The notes below the pieces were generated by a model. The model searched no databases. It saw only the letters and a program-made list of their open reading frames with translations, and was not told where the DNA came from. Positions 20,779 through 29,990 of a DNA stretch of 64,000 nt are shown one piece after another (position 1 is the first letter of the stretch; each line of letters begins with the position of its first letter). The stretch spans positions 66,872,669 through 66,936,668 of the forward strand of contig NC_134397.1 in the NCBI RefSeq assembly GCF_050003625.1, given 5' to 3'. This stretch comes from Haematobia irritans (Eukaryota; Arthropoda; Insecta; Diptera; Muscidae). The translations under genes and the position numbers were made by a program.

Positions 20779-22360
20779 AAGTATTGCTTGAATACTTGGC
20801 AATTTATCATTTTTGTTCTGAATTATCCATTCTATTCAAAACCTGGTGGAGAGTATGCAACATTCGGCCCAGTTAAATTTTATACCGTTCTCATTACATC
20901 CTCTTCTTCTTCTTCCTCTTTTGCCTTTGTCGTTTTTGGATTATTTTGTTTTGTTTTCATTATATTCCTCAATTCCTCTTAATTTTCTTTTACATTTTGT
21001 TGCTGTTGTTGTTTATCTTCTTCTTTTCTTCAGCTACACATTATGTACACACACTAATAATTGCACCTGCGTATAATGTGTATACATGTGGCACAAGCTG
21101 CTGCTTCTTTGTTCCTTAAAAGTATGTCCATGTGTACAATATTGTTGCCTCTACATTAACATATTTCAAACTTTCTAATGGATACAATGCTACACACACA
21201 CCGTCGTACTCACTAAAAACACTCAGCTCCACATTGCTCTACATTCAAGCATACATCTTTGAAAAAAAAAAAAAACAAAAAATCTACTGCTGTAAACAAA
21301 AACACCACCCTTTTTGCTGCCTCCCTCTCAAACAAACTCTCTTTAATATAAAACCCACACAAGCACAAGCTTATACTCATTTAAAACTTAGGGCTTCTTT
21401 ACTCCCCCACAAGATAGAATATACACACATACACAATATAGTCACGAGTCCATTTATCTCTGGCCGGAGAACAAAAAAAGAGTACAGAGAAGAGACAAGG
21501 CCATAGTATGTTAGTAGTAGCAGAAGTATAGGTATTTGTTGTTAGTTTACATTGTCACTGTAAATACTGTTATTGTAACTGCTACTGCTGCTGCTAATAC
21601 TTTACTATTATGTCTGACATGCTGTCCTCTTTTCCACTGCCCCACTCCTTGGTTGTTATTGTCATTATTACATTCGACTTCATCTGCCTCATTCTAATGA
21701 AAACAACAAAATATATATATATATATATATCATTGGTGGTGGGAGTAGAATAACAAACCTGAAAATAAAAGAAATTATCTTCCACATGATTAAAATGAGG
21801 TTCCTGGGGGAAACATTTCACAAAATAAATGTAAACTAGCTGTTGTCGTGGGTTTGCTGGTTTTGGGGATAGCAAGCAAGGATATCCCCTCGACAAATCT
21901 GCATACATACATTTTTACCTGTTAGTACTTAGTACATGATAGATATGTAAATTGTACGCGCTTTCCTACCCACCTGTTTATCCATAATAAAATGCGTTTT
22001 AATGATAAACGGTATTAAAAATAACACAAACTAATACACCGACAAATGAATTGTGTAAACAGCAAGGATATTAAGAAGAATTCTGGTTTTTCTGAACTAA
22101 AAGAAAGTCATATAATTTATATAGTTCAAGTATTGTTGGGCTCTCTACCGTTTATGGAAATCAAAATATTCAATTATGTATATGTATGTATAGTGTAAGA
22201 TAATATAATTCTGAAATATTTTCAAGGCTGAAGGTCGCCATAAAAATGGAGGGCATTGACTTCGAATTATAATAAATTAATGATTGTAATTAGGATCAAC
22301 AAGTGCAATTATCAGTTTTTCTACTTCTTTACAATGTTAAATTAAATAACACAATAATAA
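20779..22360. other. Intergenic stretch with trinucleotide and dinucleotide repeats
   Basis: No transposon and no credible gene. It contains CTTCTTCTTCTTCC (20901-20915), GTTGCTGTTGTTG (20999-21013), TACTGCTGCTGCTAA (21582-21597) and an (AT)n run at 21711-21731. Open stretches such as 21594-21908 (minus) run through the AT microsatellite and show no domain. The texture is compatible with host intron or regulatory DNA, but that is inference. Confidence 0.45.
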
Positions 22361-24325
22361 TAAATTAAATTAAATTAAATTAAATTAAATTAAATTAACT
22401 TAAATTAAATTAAATTAAATTAAATTAAATTAAATTAAATTAAATTAAATTAAATTAAATTAAATTAAATTAAATTAAATTAAATTAAATTAAATTAAAT
22501 TAAATTAAATTAAATTAAATTAAATTAAATTAAATTAAATTAAATTAAATTAAATTAAATTAAATTAAATTAAATTAAATTAAATTAAATTAAATTAAAT
22601 TAAATTAAATTAAATTAAATTAAATTAAATTAAATTAAATTAAATTAAATTAAATTAAATTAAATTAAATTAAATTAAATTAAATTAAATTAAATTAAAT
22701 TAAATTAAATTAAATTAAATTAAATTAAATTAAATTAAATTAAATTAAATTAAATTAAATTAAATTAAATTAAATTAAATTAAATTAAATTAAATTAAAT
22801 TAAATTAAATTAAATTAAATTAAATTAAATTAAATTAAATTAAATTAAATTAAATTAAATTAAATTAAATTAAATTAAATTAAATTAAATTAAATTAAAT
22901 TAAATTAAATTAAATTAAATTAAATTAAATTAAATTAAATTAAATTAAATTAAATTAAATTAAATTAAATTAAATTAAATTAAATTAAATTAAATTAAAT
23001 TAAATTAAATTAAATTAAATTAAATTAAATTAAATTAAATTAAATTAAATTAAATTAAATTAAATTAAATTAAATTAAATTAAATTAAATTAAATTAAAT
23101 TAAATTAAATTAAATTAAATTAAATTAAATTAAATTAAATTAAATTAAATTAAATTAAATTAAATTAAATTAAATTAAATTAAATTAAATTAAATTAAAT
23201 TAAATTAAATTAAATTAAATTAAATTAAATTAAATTAAATTAAATTAAATTAAATTAAATTAAATTAAATTAAATTAAATTAAATTAAATTAAATTAAAT
23301 TAAATTAAATTAAATTAAATTAAATTAAATTAAATTAAATTAAATTAAATTAAATTAAATTAAATTAAATTAAATTAAATTAAATTAAATTAAATTAAAT
23401 TAAATTAAATTAAATTAAATTAAATTAAATTAAATTAAATTAAATTAAATTAAATTAAATTAAATTAAATTAAATTAAATTAAATTAAATTAAATTAAAT
23501 TAAATTAAATTAAATTAAATTAAATTAAATTAAATTAAATTAAATTAAATTAAATTAAATTAAATTAAATTAAATTAAATTAAATTAAATTAAATTAAAT
23601 TAAATTAAATTAAATTAAATTAAATTAAATTAAATTAAATTAAATTAAATTAAATTAAATTAAATTAAATTAAATTAAATTAAATTAAATTAAATTAAAT
23701 TAAATTAAATTAAATTAAATTAAATTAAATTAAATTAAATTAAATTAAATTAAATTAAATTAAATTAAATTAAATTAAATTAAATTAAATTAAATTAAAT
23801 TAAATTAAATTAAATTAAATTAAATTAAATTAAATTAAATTAAATTAAATTAAATTAAATTAAATTAAATTAAATTAAATTAAATTAAATTAAATTAAAT
23901 TAAATTAAATTAAATTAAATTAAATTAAATTAAATTAAATTAAATTAAATTAAATTAAATTAAATTAAATTAAATTAAATTAAATTAAATTAAATTAAAT
24001 TAAATTAAATTAAATTAAATTAAATTAAATTAAATTAAATTAAATTAAATTAAATTAAATTAAATTAAATTAAATTAAATTAAATTAAATTAAATTAAAT
24101 TAAATTAAATTAAATTAAATTAAATTAAATTAAATTAAATTAAATTAAATTAAATTAAATTAAATTAAATTAAATTAAATTAAATTAAATTAAATTAAAT
24201 TAAATTAAATTAAATTAAATTAAATTAAATTAAATTAAATTAAATTAAATTAAATTAAATTAAATTAAATTAAATTAAATTAAATTAAATTAAATTAAAT
24301 TAAATTAAATTAAATTAAATTAAAT
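22361..24325. repeat. (TTAAA)n pentanucleotide satellite, 1,965 bp
   Basis: 393 consecutive 5-bp units, reading TAAAT/TTAAA on the plus strand. The only deviation I see is one TAACT unit at 22396-22400. Its right edge touches the 3' terminus of a minus-strand LINE (24326 onward). Such homogeneity implies very recent expansion or an assembly-expanded repeat. No coding role. Confidence 0.95.
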
Positions 24326-24782
24326 GAGTGTGGCAGCCCGACTATTCAGTCCATTGAGATACCACAGTGCTGAACGATGCAGACACTATCGAAAGTATCC
24401 GTGACCAGAGAGCATCTGAGTCATGTAATACGTCACTTCCCCATATCTTCTCTCTCGCCATGACTGTATGTGTCCATATGTCTTTTGCCTCGTTCCTCCA
24501 CTGTTCCTGCCATCTCTCTGGTCTCTTGTTCAATATTCGTTATCAAATCCGTCGCGCCTTGTTGTTGAAACCTTTTTCCGCTCAATAGCCTGAATGTCTA
24601 TTGGGATCGTTCTTGCTATCACTGATACACTGCGGTATACAGTTTTTTCGCTCTTGTTCGCCTCTGTAGGGTCTAAGCCCAAATCTTACATCCATAGAGA
24701 AGTATACCGTTACTCATCGCCATTGGTATCGCTCTTCTGCTTGGAAGAGGGCCTCCTATGTTTGCAATCAGCCTGCACGTAG

Positions 24783-25020
24783 AGAAGGTATATGATCTAC
24801 TCAAACATATTTCAAGAGTAAAATGTTAGTTTTAGACGGAGAACATGGAAGGTTTTTGTCGCAAAAATGTTATTTGCTTGACAAAAATGTACATGGTTGC
24901 CGAAATCAGATACATAATTTCCGAGAAAATAACATGGTTGCTACAAACATGTTACATGTTCCCCGTCCAAAAATAACATTTTGCTCTTGAAATATGTTTG
25001 AGGTGATCATATTCCTTCTT
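24783..25020. mobile_element. Foldback MITE inserted in the R1-type LINE
   Basis: A 238-bp element with terminal inverted repeats of roughly 70 bp. The left arm starts AGAAGGTATATGATCTACTC, the right arm (reverse complement) AAGAAGGAATATGATCACCT; both continue through CAAACATATTTCAAGAG and GACGG.GAACATG. A TAG trinucleotide flanks each side (24780-24782, 25021-25023), a possible 3-bp target duplication. The centre contains ACATGGTTGC repeats. It interrupts the LINE frame just after RLSTL. Superfamily unresolved. Confidence 0.78.
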
Positions 25021-25117
25021 TAGTGTGCTCAGTCGCGACGTTAACGTATCAGCTTTCTCCGTTGCGTACTCTATCTGCTTGAAGTACGTTAGTTTCAGTC
25101 CAGCCTTAGTCTCAAGT

Positions 25118-25776
25118 CGGTCGTTTCCTATCGAGGAAATTGTATCAGAATCTAGAATAAAATGGGCGTTAAATAGCTTTGGATCATTCAAATCCCCCGG
25201 ACCTGATGGAATTACTCCGGCGGAGTTAAAAGCGGTGGCTGACAGAATTATCCCCTGGTTGTCGGCGATATATATAGGATGTATCAACTTAGCATATATT
25301 CCACGAAAGTGGAGAGAATCAAAAGTCGTTTTCATACCTAAAGCGGGAAAAGCCTCTCACTCGAATGCGAAGGATTTCCGACCAATCAGCTTATCATCAT
25401 TCCTACTTAAGACTCTGGAGAGGATGATAGATATTTATCTTAGAACTAGTGTCGATTCAAGTTTGCTCTCGAAACGACAACATGTATACTCGAAAGGCAG
25501 GTCTACTGAGACCGCATTACATGAACTAGTCAGCTTTATTGAAAGCTCACTATCTGTCAAAGAATACACAATCGTGGCATTTCTAGACATCGAAGGGGCG
25601 TTCAATAACGTCCATCCGAGCTCGATATTAAATGGACTGACAACTCTGAATGTTGATCCAGGTATACTTAGGCTGTTAGACGAACTTCTAAGGAAGAGAC
25701 GCATTTCAGCCACACTAGGACAAGCAAACATACAAAGGTATGTGAACAGAGGCACTCCTCACGGAGGATCGTATTG
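25118..25776 (+). pseudogene. LINE reverse transcriptase domain, internally deleted
   Basis: Reads FKSPGPDGITPAELKA (RT entry motif), VVFIPKAGK, DFRPISLSSFLLKTLER, GRSTETALHELVS, then motif A FLDIEGAFNNV with the first catalytic Asp, and motif B GTPHGG. Motif C (the YADD/FADD box) and neighbouring palm sequence are missing: the sequence jumps from GTPHGG to the thumb-like region CAKYLGVILDRKLNF (about 25790). The deletion junction is near 25768-25780. Loss of motif C rules out polymerase activity. The thumb region continues to ~26060, where a frameshift occurs (VQRMACACVS). Confidence 0.82.
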
Positions 25777-26075
25777 AAATTCCCTTTAGGGAGTGTGCAA
25801 AATACCTTGGCGTTATTTTGGACAGGAAGCTGAACTTTAAGCTTAATATTGAAGAAAGGGCGAGGAAAGCAACGGTAGCTTTATACTCGTGCAAAAAGGC
25901 AATAGGGAAAAAGTGGGGACTAAAACCAAAAATTGTGCATTGGCTATACACGGCAGTGGTTAGACCTATAATGCTATATGGTGTTGTAGTCTGGTGGCCG
26001 GCACTTCACCAGCCGACAAGTTTAGACAAAGTTCAGCGTATGGCTTGTGCTTGTGTATCTCAGGTGCATTCAGCA

Positions 26076-26796
26076 AGACAGGAACAAACTCCCTTAATGT
26101 CATACTGCATCTATTGCCTTTAGACATTTTGGCCAAACAGTCATCTGCAACAACGGCTCTGCGGTTGCGCGAGCTATCGCTGTGGTCGGAAAAAAGTTAC
26201 GGTCACAGTTCGGTCCTCAAAATAATGCCTGATGTGCCTAACGTAGTGGATTACACTTTGGCGAGTCCACTTTTCGACAAAAAGTTTGAGACTCTAATTT
26301 CCAACAGTGAGGCGTGGTGTACACGGACCCCGGGGAATAAAAGATATATAGATTTCTACACTGATGGCTCCAAATTGGATGGCCAAGTGGGTTTCGGAGT
26401 ATATTCTAAAGATCTGGAACTTCGAATAGCGAAAAGATTACCTGATCACTGTAGTGTTTTCAGGCTGAAATATTAGCAATAAGAGAGGTGGCGAATTGGC
26501 TGAGAAGTAATGTTCCAACAGGTGTTGGCATTAATATATACTCAGACAGTCAGCCTGCAATAAAATCCTTGGACTCTGTGTTCCTCAACTCGAAAACGGC
26601 CATCGACTGCCGCAAATCTCTCAATGAGATGGCTGAGCAGCACAATATTCACCTAATATGGGTGCCTGGCCACAGGAACATACCGGGGAACTGCGAAGCA
26701 GATGAGCTAGCAAGGCTAGGAACTACCTTACATATTCCAGGGGAACTAGAATCTGTTGGTGTGCCTCTGGCTACCTGCAAGCTCTTACTGCGTTAG
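26076..26796 (+). pseudogene. LINE thumb/connection and RNase H domain, frameshifted
   Basis: LPLDILAKQSSATTALRL is the linker typical of I-group LINEs. It is followed by RNase H: YIDFYTDGSKLDGQVGFGVY (first Asp), IYSDSQPAIKSL (third acidic residue), and IWVPGHRNIPGNCEADELA (His and last Asp). A one-base shortfall in the T run at 26457-26460 breaks the frame just before the segment expected to hold the RNase H glutamate, with the frame resuming near 26488. A stop at 26794-26796 precedes the C-terminal region. RNase H in LINEs degrades the RNA template. Confidence 0.8.
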
Positions 26797-26805
26797 AAGG
26801 CTGTC

Positions 26806-27231
26806 ATGATGGCAAATGTTCGATGGGAGAATTGTAAGGGTTGTAACGACACCAAGCAAATATGGCCCCATTTAAACTTAAACCGCACACTAGGTATGCT
26901 AGTGTTCTCGAGACGCCAGATATCACTCCTGATATCTGCTATAACGGGTCGCTGCCTGATAGGCGATTTTGCAAAAACTATTGGGGCGAAGTATAATGAC
27001 TATTGTATGAGCTGTCATGATGCGAAGGAAAAGGAATCAGTAAAACACCTCTTGTGTGAGTGTCCTGCAGTTTGTGTAAGGCGTAAGCAAATTTTAGGGG
27101 CATATAGCTTCAGATTACTGGCGGACCTGGAAAACGTTAACTTAAGCAGTCTGCTAATGTTTTTGGAACAATCAACAGAAGAAAATAATCGAGAAGGTTC
27201 AACGGTTAAAACTAGAAGTGCCCATATGTAA
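26806..27231 (+). pseudogene. LINE C-terminal region with Cys/His motif
   Basis: Continues the LINE after an in-frame stop: VFSRRQISLLISAITGRC, YCMSCHDAKEKESVKHLLCE CP. The CxxC...HxxxxC arrangement is the usual zinc-finger-like C terminus of I/LOA/R1 LINE ORF2 proteins. It ends 14 bp before the shared 3' tail. An open frame of 141 codons survives here but has no separate function. Confidence 0.72.
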
Positions 27232-27795
27232 TAGGTACTTTTAGTTAATGTGGTATCACAATGGACTGAATAGTCTAAGTGAGCCTGAATCTTAATCGGG
27301 CTGCCACTTTAACCTAACCTAACCTAGTCTCAAGTACTTGATTGACTGCCGTATTGGGATTACCATGTCGTCTATGTGCATCTCTATTTCTAAAGACAGA
27401 TGCCGTCTTGTTAGTTGTAGCAGTTCGGTCTTTTGAATGACTAATTTTGTACAACTAGTCTTCTGCACGTATCATGGTTTGGCAGAGTTTTCGTTGAGGC
27501 TCTTCAGTATCTCTTGCCCATATCACAGCGGCTATGTAATCAGCGTAGCGAACAAGGAATGTATCGTCTGACATGGATATCTTCAGTATTTCGTCGTATG
27601 TCGTATGTCAGAGATCTGCTCCAAGGATTGAGCCTTGTGCGGAACCTGGGGTCACTTCCATTCTTCTTTGGCCCTGTATAGTGTCATACAGCAAAACTCG
27701 GTTCTTAAGATAATTCTTCAATCTTCGTAAAATATTTCGGTATGTGAAATATCATCTCCAGTGTATATATTACGTCTGCCCACTTTAGGCTTTTG

Positions 27796-28485
27796 AAAAC
27801 AAATTAAATTAAATTTGCGATTTGTTATCAACTCTTTGCATTGGTTTTTATTACATATAACATTTCGCTTAAACTAGGAATCTATTCTTAGATTATTTTA
27901 TCCATCAAATAATGAAGACTTTGCTGTTTCAAAAATAGATTAATATTTGCATCCTTTTCTGTCGTCATAGTGATTATACATGGCAAATTACCTTAGGATT
28001 TTTATATGTGGCGTTTTTCATGTCAATTAAGTGCACAAAGCCCACTCATATTTTATTCGTTTACTTAATAAGATTACAAGCGTTATCATCCTTCATAGAT
28101 TGACGCTGCAATTGTATGGTCTACTCTTGCATTGTCTGAGTTGTATTGGCGTAGTATTTATTTATTTTTTTTATAACAGTCACCGGTTGCCAGTCTCATT
28201 TATGGCGATTTTTCTTCCATAGAAGTTAACAATGCAAAAAGGATTGTTGCATGAGAGTTTTTTGTTGTTGTGTAAATATGCTATAATTGTTGTTGCATTG
28301 GCGCAAGGCTTTTACGTCAGACTTTTGTATTCTCCAATGTAGGATTCTATTCTTGATGTATATTTTTTTATATCTTTTTATTTTATGTCTGAAAATTGTA
28401 TTGTTATTTAGTATAGTTGATTATTAGCTTTGAAGTTTGAGCCATATTGAATTTATGTAGGGGGTTAAGATAGTGGCATCCCATT
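27796..28485. other. Intergenic, nothing recognised
   Basis: AT-rich spacer between two LINE relics. Contains TTTTTTGTTGTTGTG near 28258-28272. No gene or family match supported. Confidence 0.4.
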
Positions 28486-28650
28486 TAATTTTATGGTCTG
28501 AAAGACAATTTCGTCCATTGTGATACCACATTAACTAAATGTACCTATTACATATAGGTACTTCTTAAATGTACCTATTACATATAGGTACTACTAGGCT
28601 TTAGCGTTGAGTCCATCCAATTATACTTTTCTGTTGAACCATTCTAAGTG
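28486..28650 (-). repeat. 3' end of a second LOA-type LINE copy
   Basis: Reverse complement contains TATGTAATAGGTAC, ATTTAGTTAATGTGGTATCA and CAATGGAC, matching the 3' untranslated region of the LINE at 27220-27270. A ~30-bp part (CTTAAATGTACCTATTACAT) is duplicated in tandem at about 28536-28592. The last codons read DSTLKPSSTYM and stop, compared with GSTVKTRSAHM and stop in the better copy. The terminal tail is partly scrambled. Confidence 0.65.
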
Positions 28651-28689
28651 TTACAAAACAGATTGCACGTTGCTGGAAGCAGTCTCTCA

Positions 28690-29270
28690 GATTCTAGATT
28701 CCCTGAGTTATGTGTAAGGCAAATTCCAACATTTTTGTCAACCCAAGAGTAAAAGGTTACAAATTGCAAGCCAATATTGAGATTTTCCCAATGACGAAAG
28801 TACCACGACAAGACTTGGAATATTAGACAGCCGTGTCTCATCGACGCTGATTGGTGGTGGTATTTACTTCAATACAACAAAAGTGACATGAACCGAGTGG
28901 TTTACCATGCCGCTCTTTATCAGTTGCTGATATGTTCTCTCACTCTGAGAGAATTAGAGATGCTGCTCCGCTGACTTGGTAACTACTGATGATAATATTT
29001 TATATTTTATATCGGCTGAAGGGGTTTTCATCAAGATCGACCAATGGACTCGTAAGTCTTTAAAATCATCTCCTTATCTTTTCCCCAAGTTTTGGCCGCC
29101 AACGTCTTTTGCAATTTGTTTGTCAACCAATTGCGAGTGTTAGCCAAAGAGCAAAAGGTTATCAAATGCCATGCCAATACTTCGACTAGGAATACCAGGC
29201 ATCGTCGCTGACGGGTAGTGGTCTTTACTTCGGTACAACACTTCACTAGTAGGATGGTACATCTTCCTGA
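28690..29270 (-). pseudogene. Decayed Jockey-type LINE RT fragments
   Basis: In minus-strand frames near 29030-29260 I read GMAFDNLLLFG-like and TLAAKTWGKDKEMILKTYES IGRS, resembling the thumb region 'LAGSTWGKDKETLLTTYKAIGRS' known from Jockey-type LINEs. A more diverged parallel copy of the first part lies at about 28700-28850. Stops and frameshifts prevent function. Confidence 0.5.
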
Positions 29271-29342
29271 AACGTTGCCGTATACGCCTCACCGAGGCCA
29301 TTTTAGACTCATACCGCAGGTATTGTTCCGGTGTCTTGGAGA

Positions 29343-29685
29343 AGGTTAGGAAAGGTGGCAGCCCAATGTATTAGGCTTACTTAGACTGCTCAGTCCATCG
29401 TATTATCACAGTGATGAATTTCTCTCTTATCACTGAGTGCTGCCCGATTCCACGTTAAGCTCAATGACAAGGAACCTCCTTTTTATAGTCGAGTCCGAAC
29501 GGCGTTCCACATTGCAGTGAAACCACTTAGAGAAGCTTTGAAACCCTCAGAAATGTCTCCAGCATTACTGAGGTGGGATAATCCCCTGTTGAAATACTTT
29601 TTGGTGTTCGGTCGAAGCAGGAATCGAACGCACGACCTTGTGTATGCAAGGCGGGCATGCTAATCATTGCAACACGGTGGCTCCC
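29343..29685 (-). mobile_element. tRNA-derived SINE, full-length
   Basis: A complete minus-strand copy: tail GGTGGCAGCCCAATGTATTA on the left, body with AACGGCGTTCCACATTGCAG, and tRNA-like head on the right with B box GGTTCGATTCC (one change: GCGTTCGATTCC). It is inserted between Jockey-type LINE fragments. Flanks GTGTCTTGGAG and GTGTGTGGAAG look similar but do not form a clear target duplication. Confidence 0.85.
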
Positions 29686-29689
29686 GTGT

Positions 29690-29965
29690 GTGGAAGTAGC
29701 AAGTCTGGGAGTAATCCGCAGCTCAGAATTTGCCCTCGGCAGGAGAATTCTCCATTACGTTTCGTAGATCTGGGGGTCACATAACCGTTAAAGGGCAACC
29801 ATTAGACTCGTCTCGGTATCTTTCTCCCAAAGTGTTTTTGCAGCTTATTTCTGCTCCCAACATTTCATCAACCAATTGCGAGCCACAGAGTAAAAGGTAC
29901 TCAAAAGCCACACCAAGAACTTAGGTCTCCTAAAGACGAAAATTTTATCACAGTACACTAAGAAC
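29690..29965 (-). pseudogene. Decayed LINE fragment parallel to 29.0-29.3 kb
   Basis: Minus-strand frame reads RPKFLGVAFEYLLLCGSQLV, like the 'PK.LGVTFD..L' segment of Jockey-type RTs, and resembles the neighbouring fragment at 29040-29260. Several stops and no conserved catalytic motif. Confidence 0.42.
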
Positions 29966-29990
29966 CTTAAGGTTGGTAGACTTATAACTA

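Larger units (their letters stand above)
25118..27324 (+). mobile_element. 5'-truncated LOA-type LINE with 11-bp target duplication
   Basis: A 2.2-kb LINE flanked by a perfect direct repeat, TAGTCTCAAGT, at 25107-25117 and 27325-27335. It begins inside the RT domain (5' truncation) and contains RT, RNase H and a C-terminal Cys/His region. It ends with a 3' tail (TGGTATCACAATGGACTGAA ... CGGGCTGCCAC) plus three CCTAA-type units. RT plus RNase H and motif spelling fit the LOA clade (I group). It inserted into the minus-strand R1-type LINE, whose frame resumes exactly across the duplication. An internal deletion and several frameshifts make it inactive. Confidence 0.87.
24326..27795 (-). pseudogene. 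R1-clade-like LINE reverse transcriptase remnant, in three pieces
   Basis: Minus-strand LINE relic in order 27795-27336, 25106-25024, 24779-24326. The first piece reads RT motifs: KNRVLLYDT, VTPGSAQGSILGADL and FLVRYADYIAAVI, the last being the catalytic YADD box with the second Asp replaced by Tyr. The second reads FKQIEYATEKADTLTSRLSTL. The third reads NIGGPLPSRRAI, ILLYGCKIWA, YRSVSVIARTIPIDIQAIER, then TYYMTQMLSGHGYFR near the C terminus. These follow R1/TRAS-type LINEs. Stops and frameshifts abound. Removing the two insertions (24783-25020; 25118-27324) restores collinearity. The 3' end carries the tail shared with the SINE, next to (TTAAA)n. Confidence 0.75.

Noticed and set aside
21594..21908. 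104-codon minus-strand open frame
   Set aside because: It runs through an (AT)n microsatellite and has no recognisable domain.
22361..24325. Telomere or centromere satellite
   Set aside because: TTAAA is not a known telomeric repeat, and a single 2-kb tract between transposons does not show centromere identity.
25118..27231. Active LINE
   Set aside because: 5'-truncated, RT motif C deleted, several frameshifts and a stop between RNase H and the C-terminal region.
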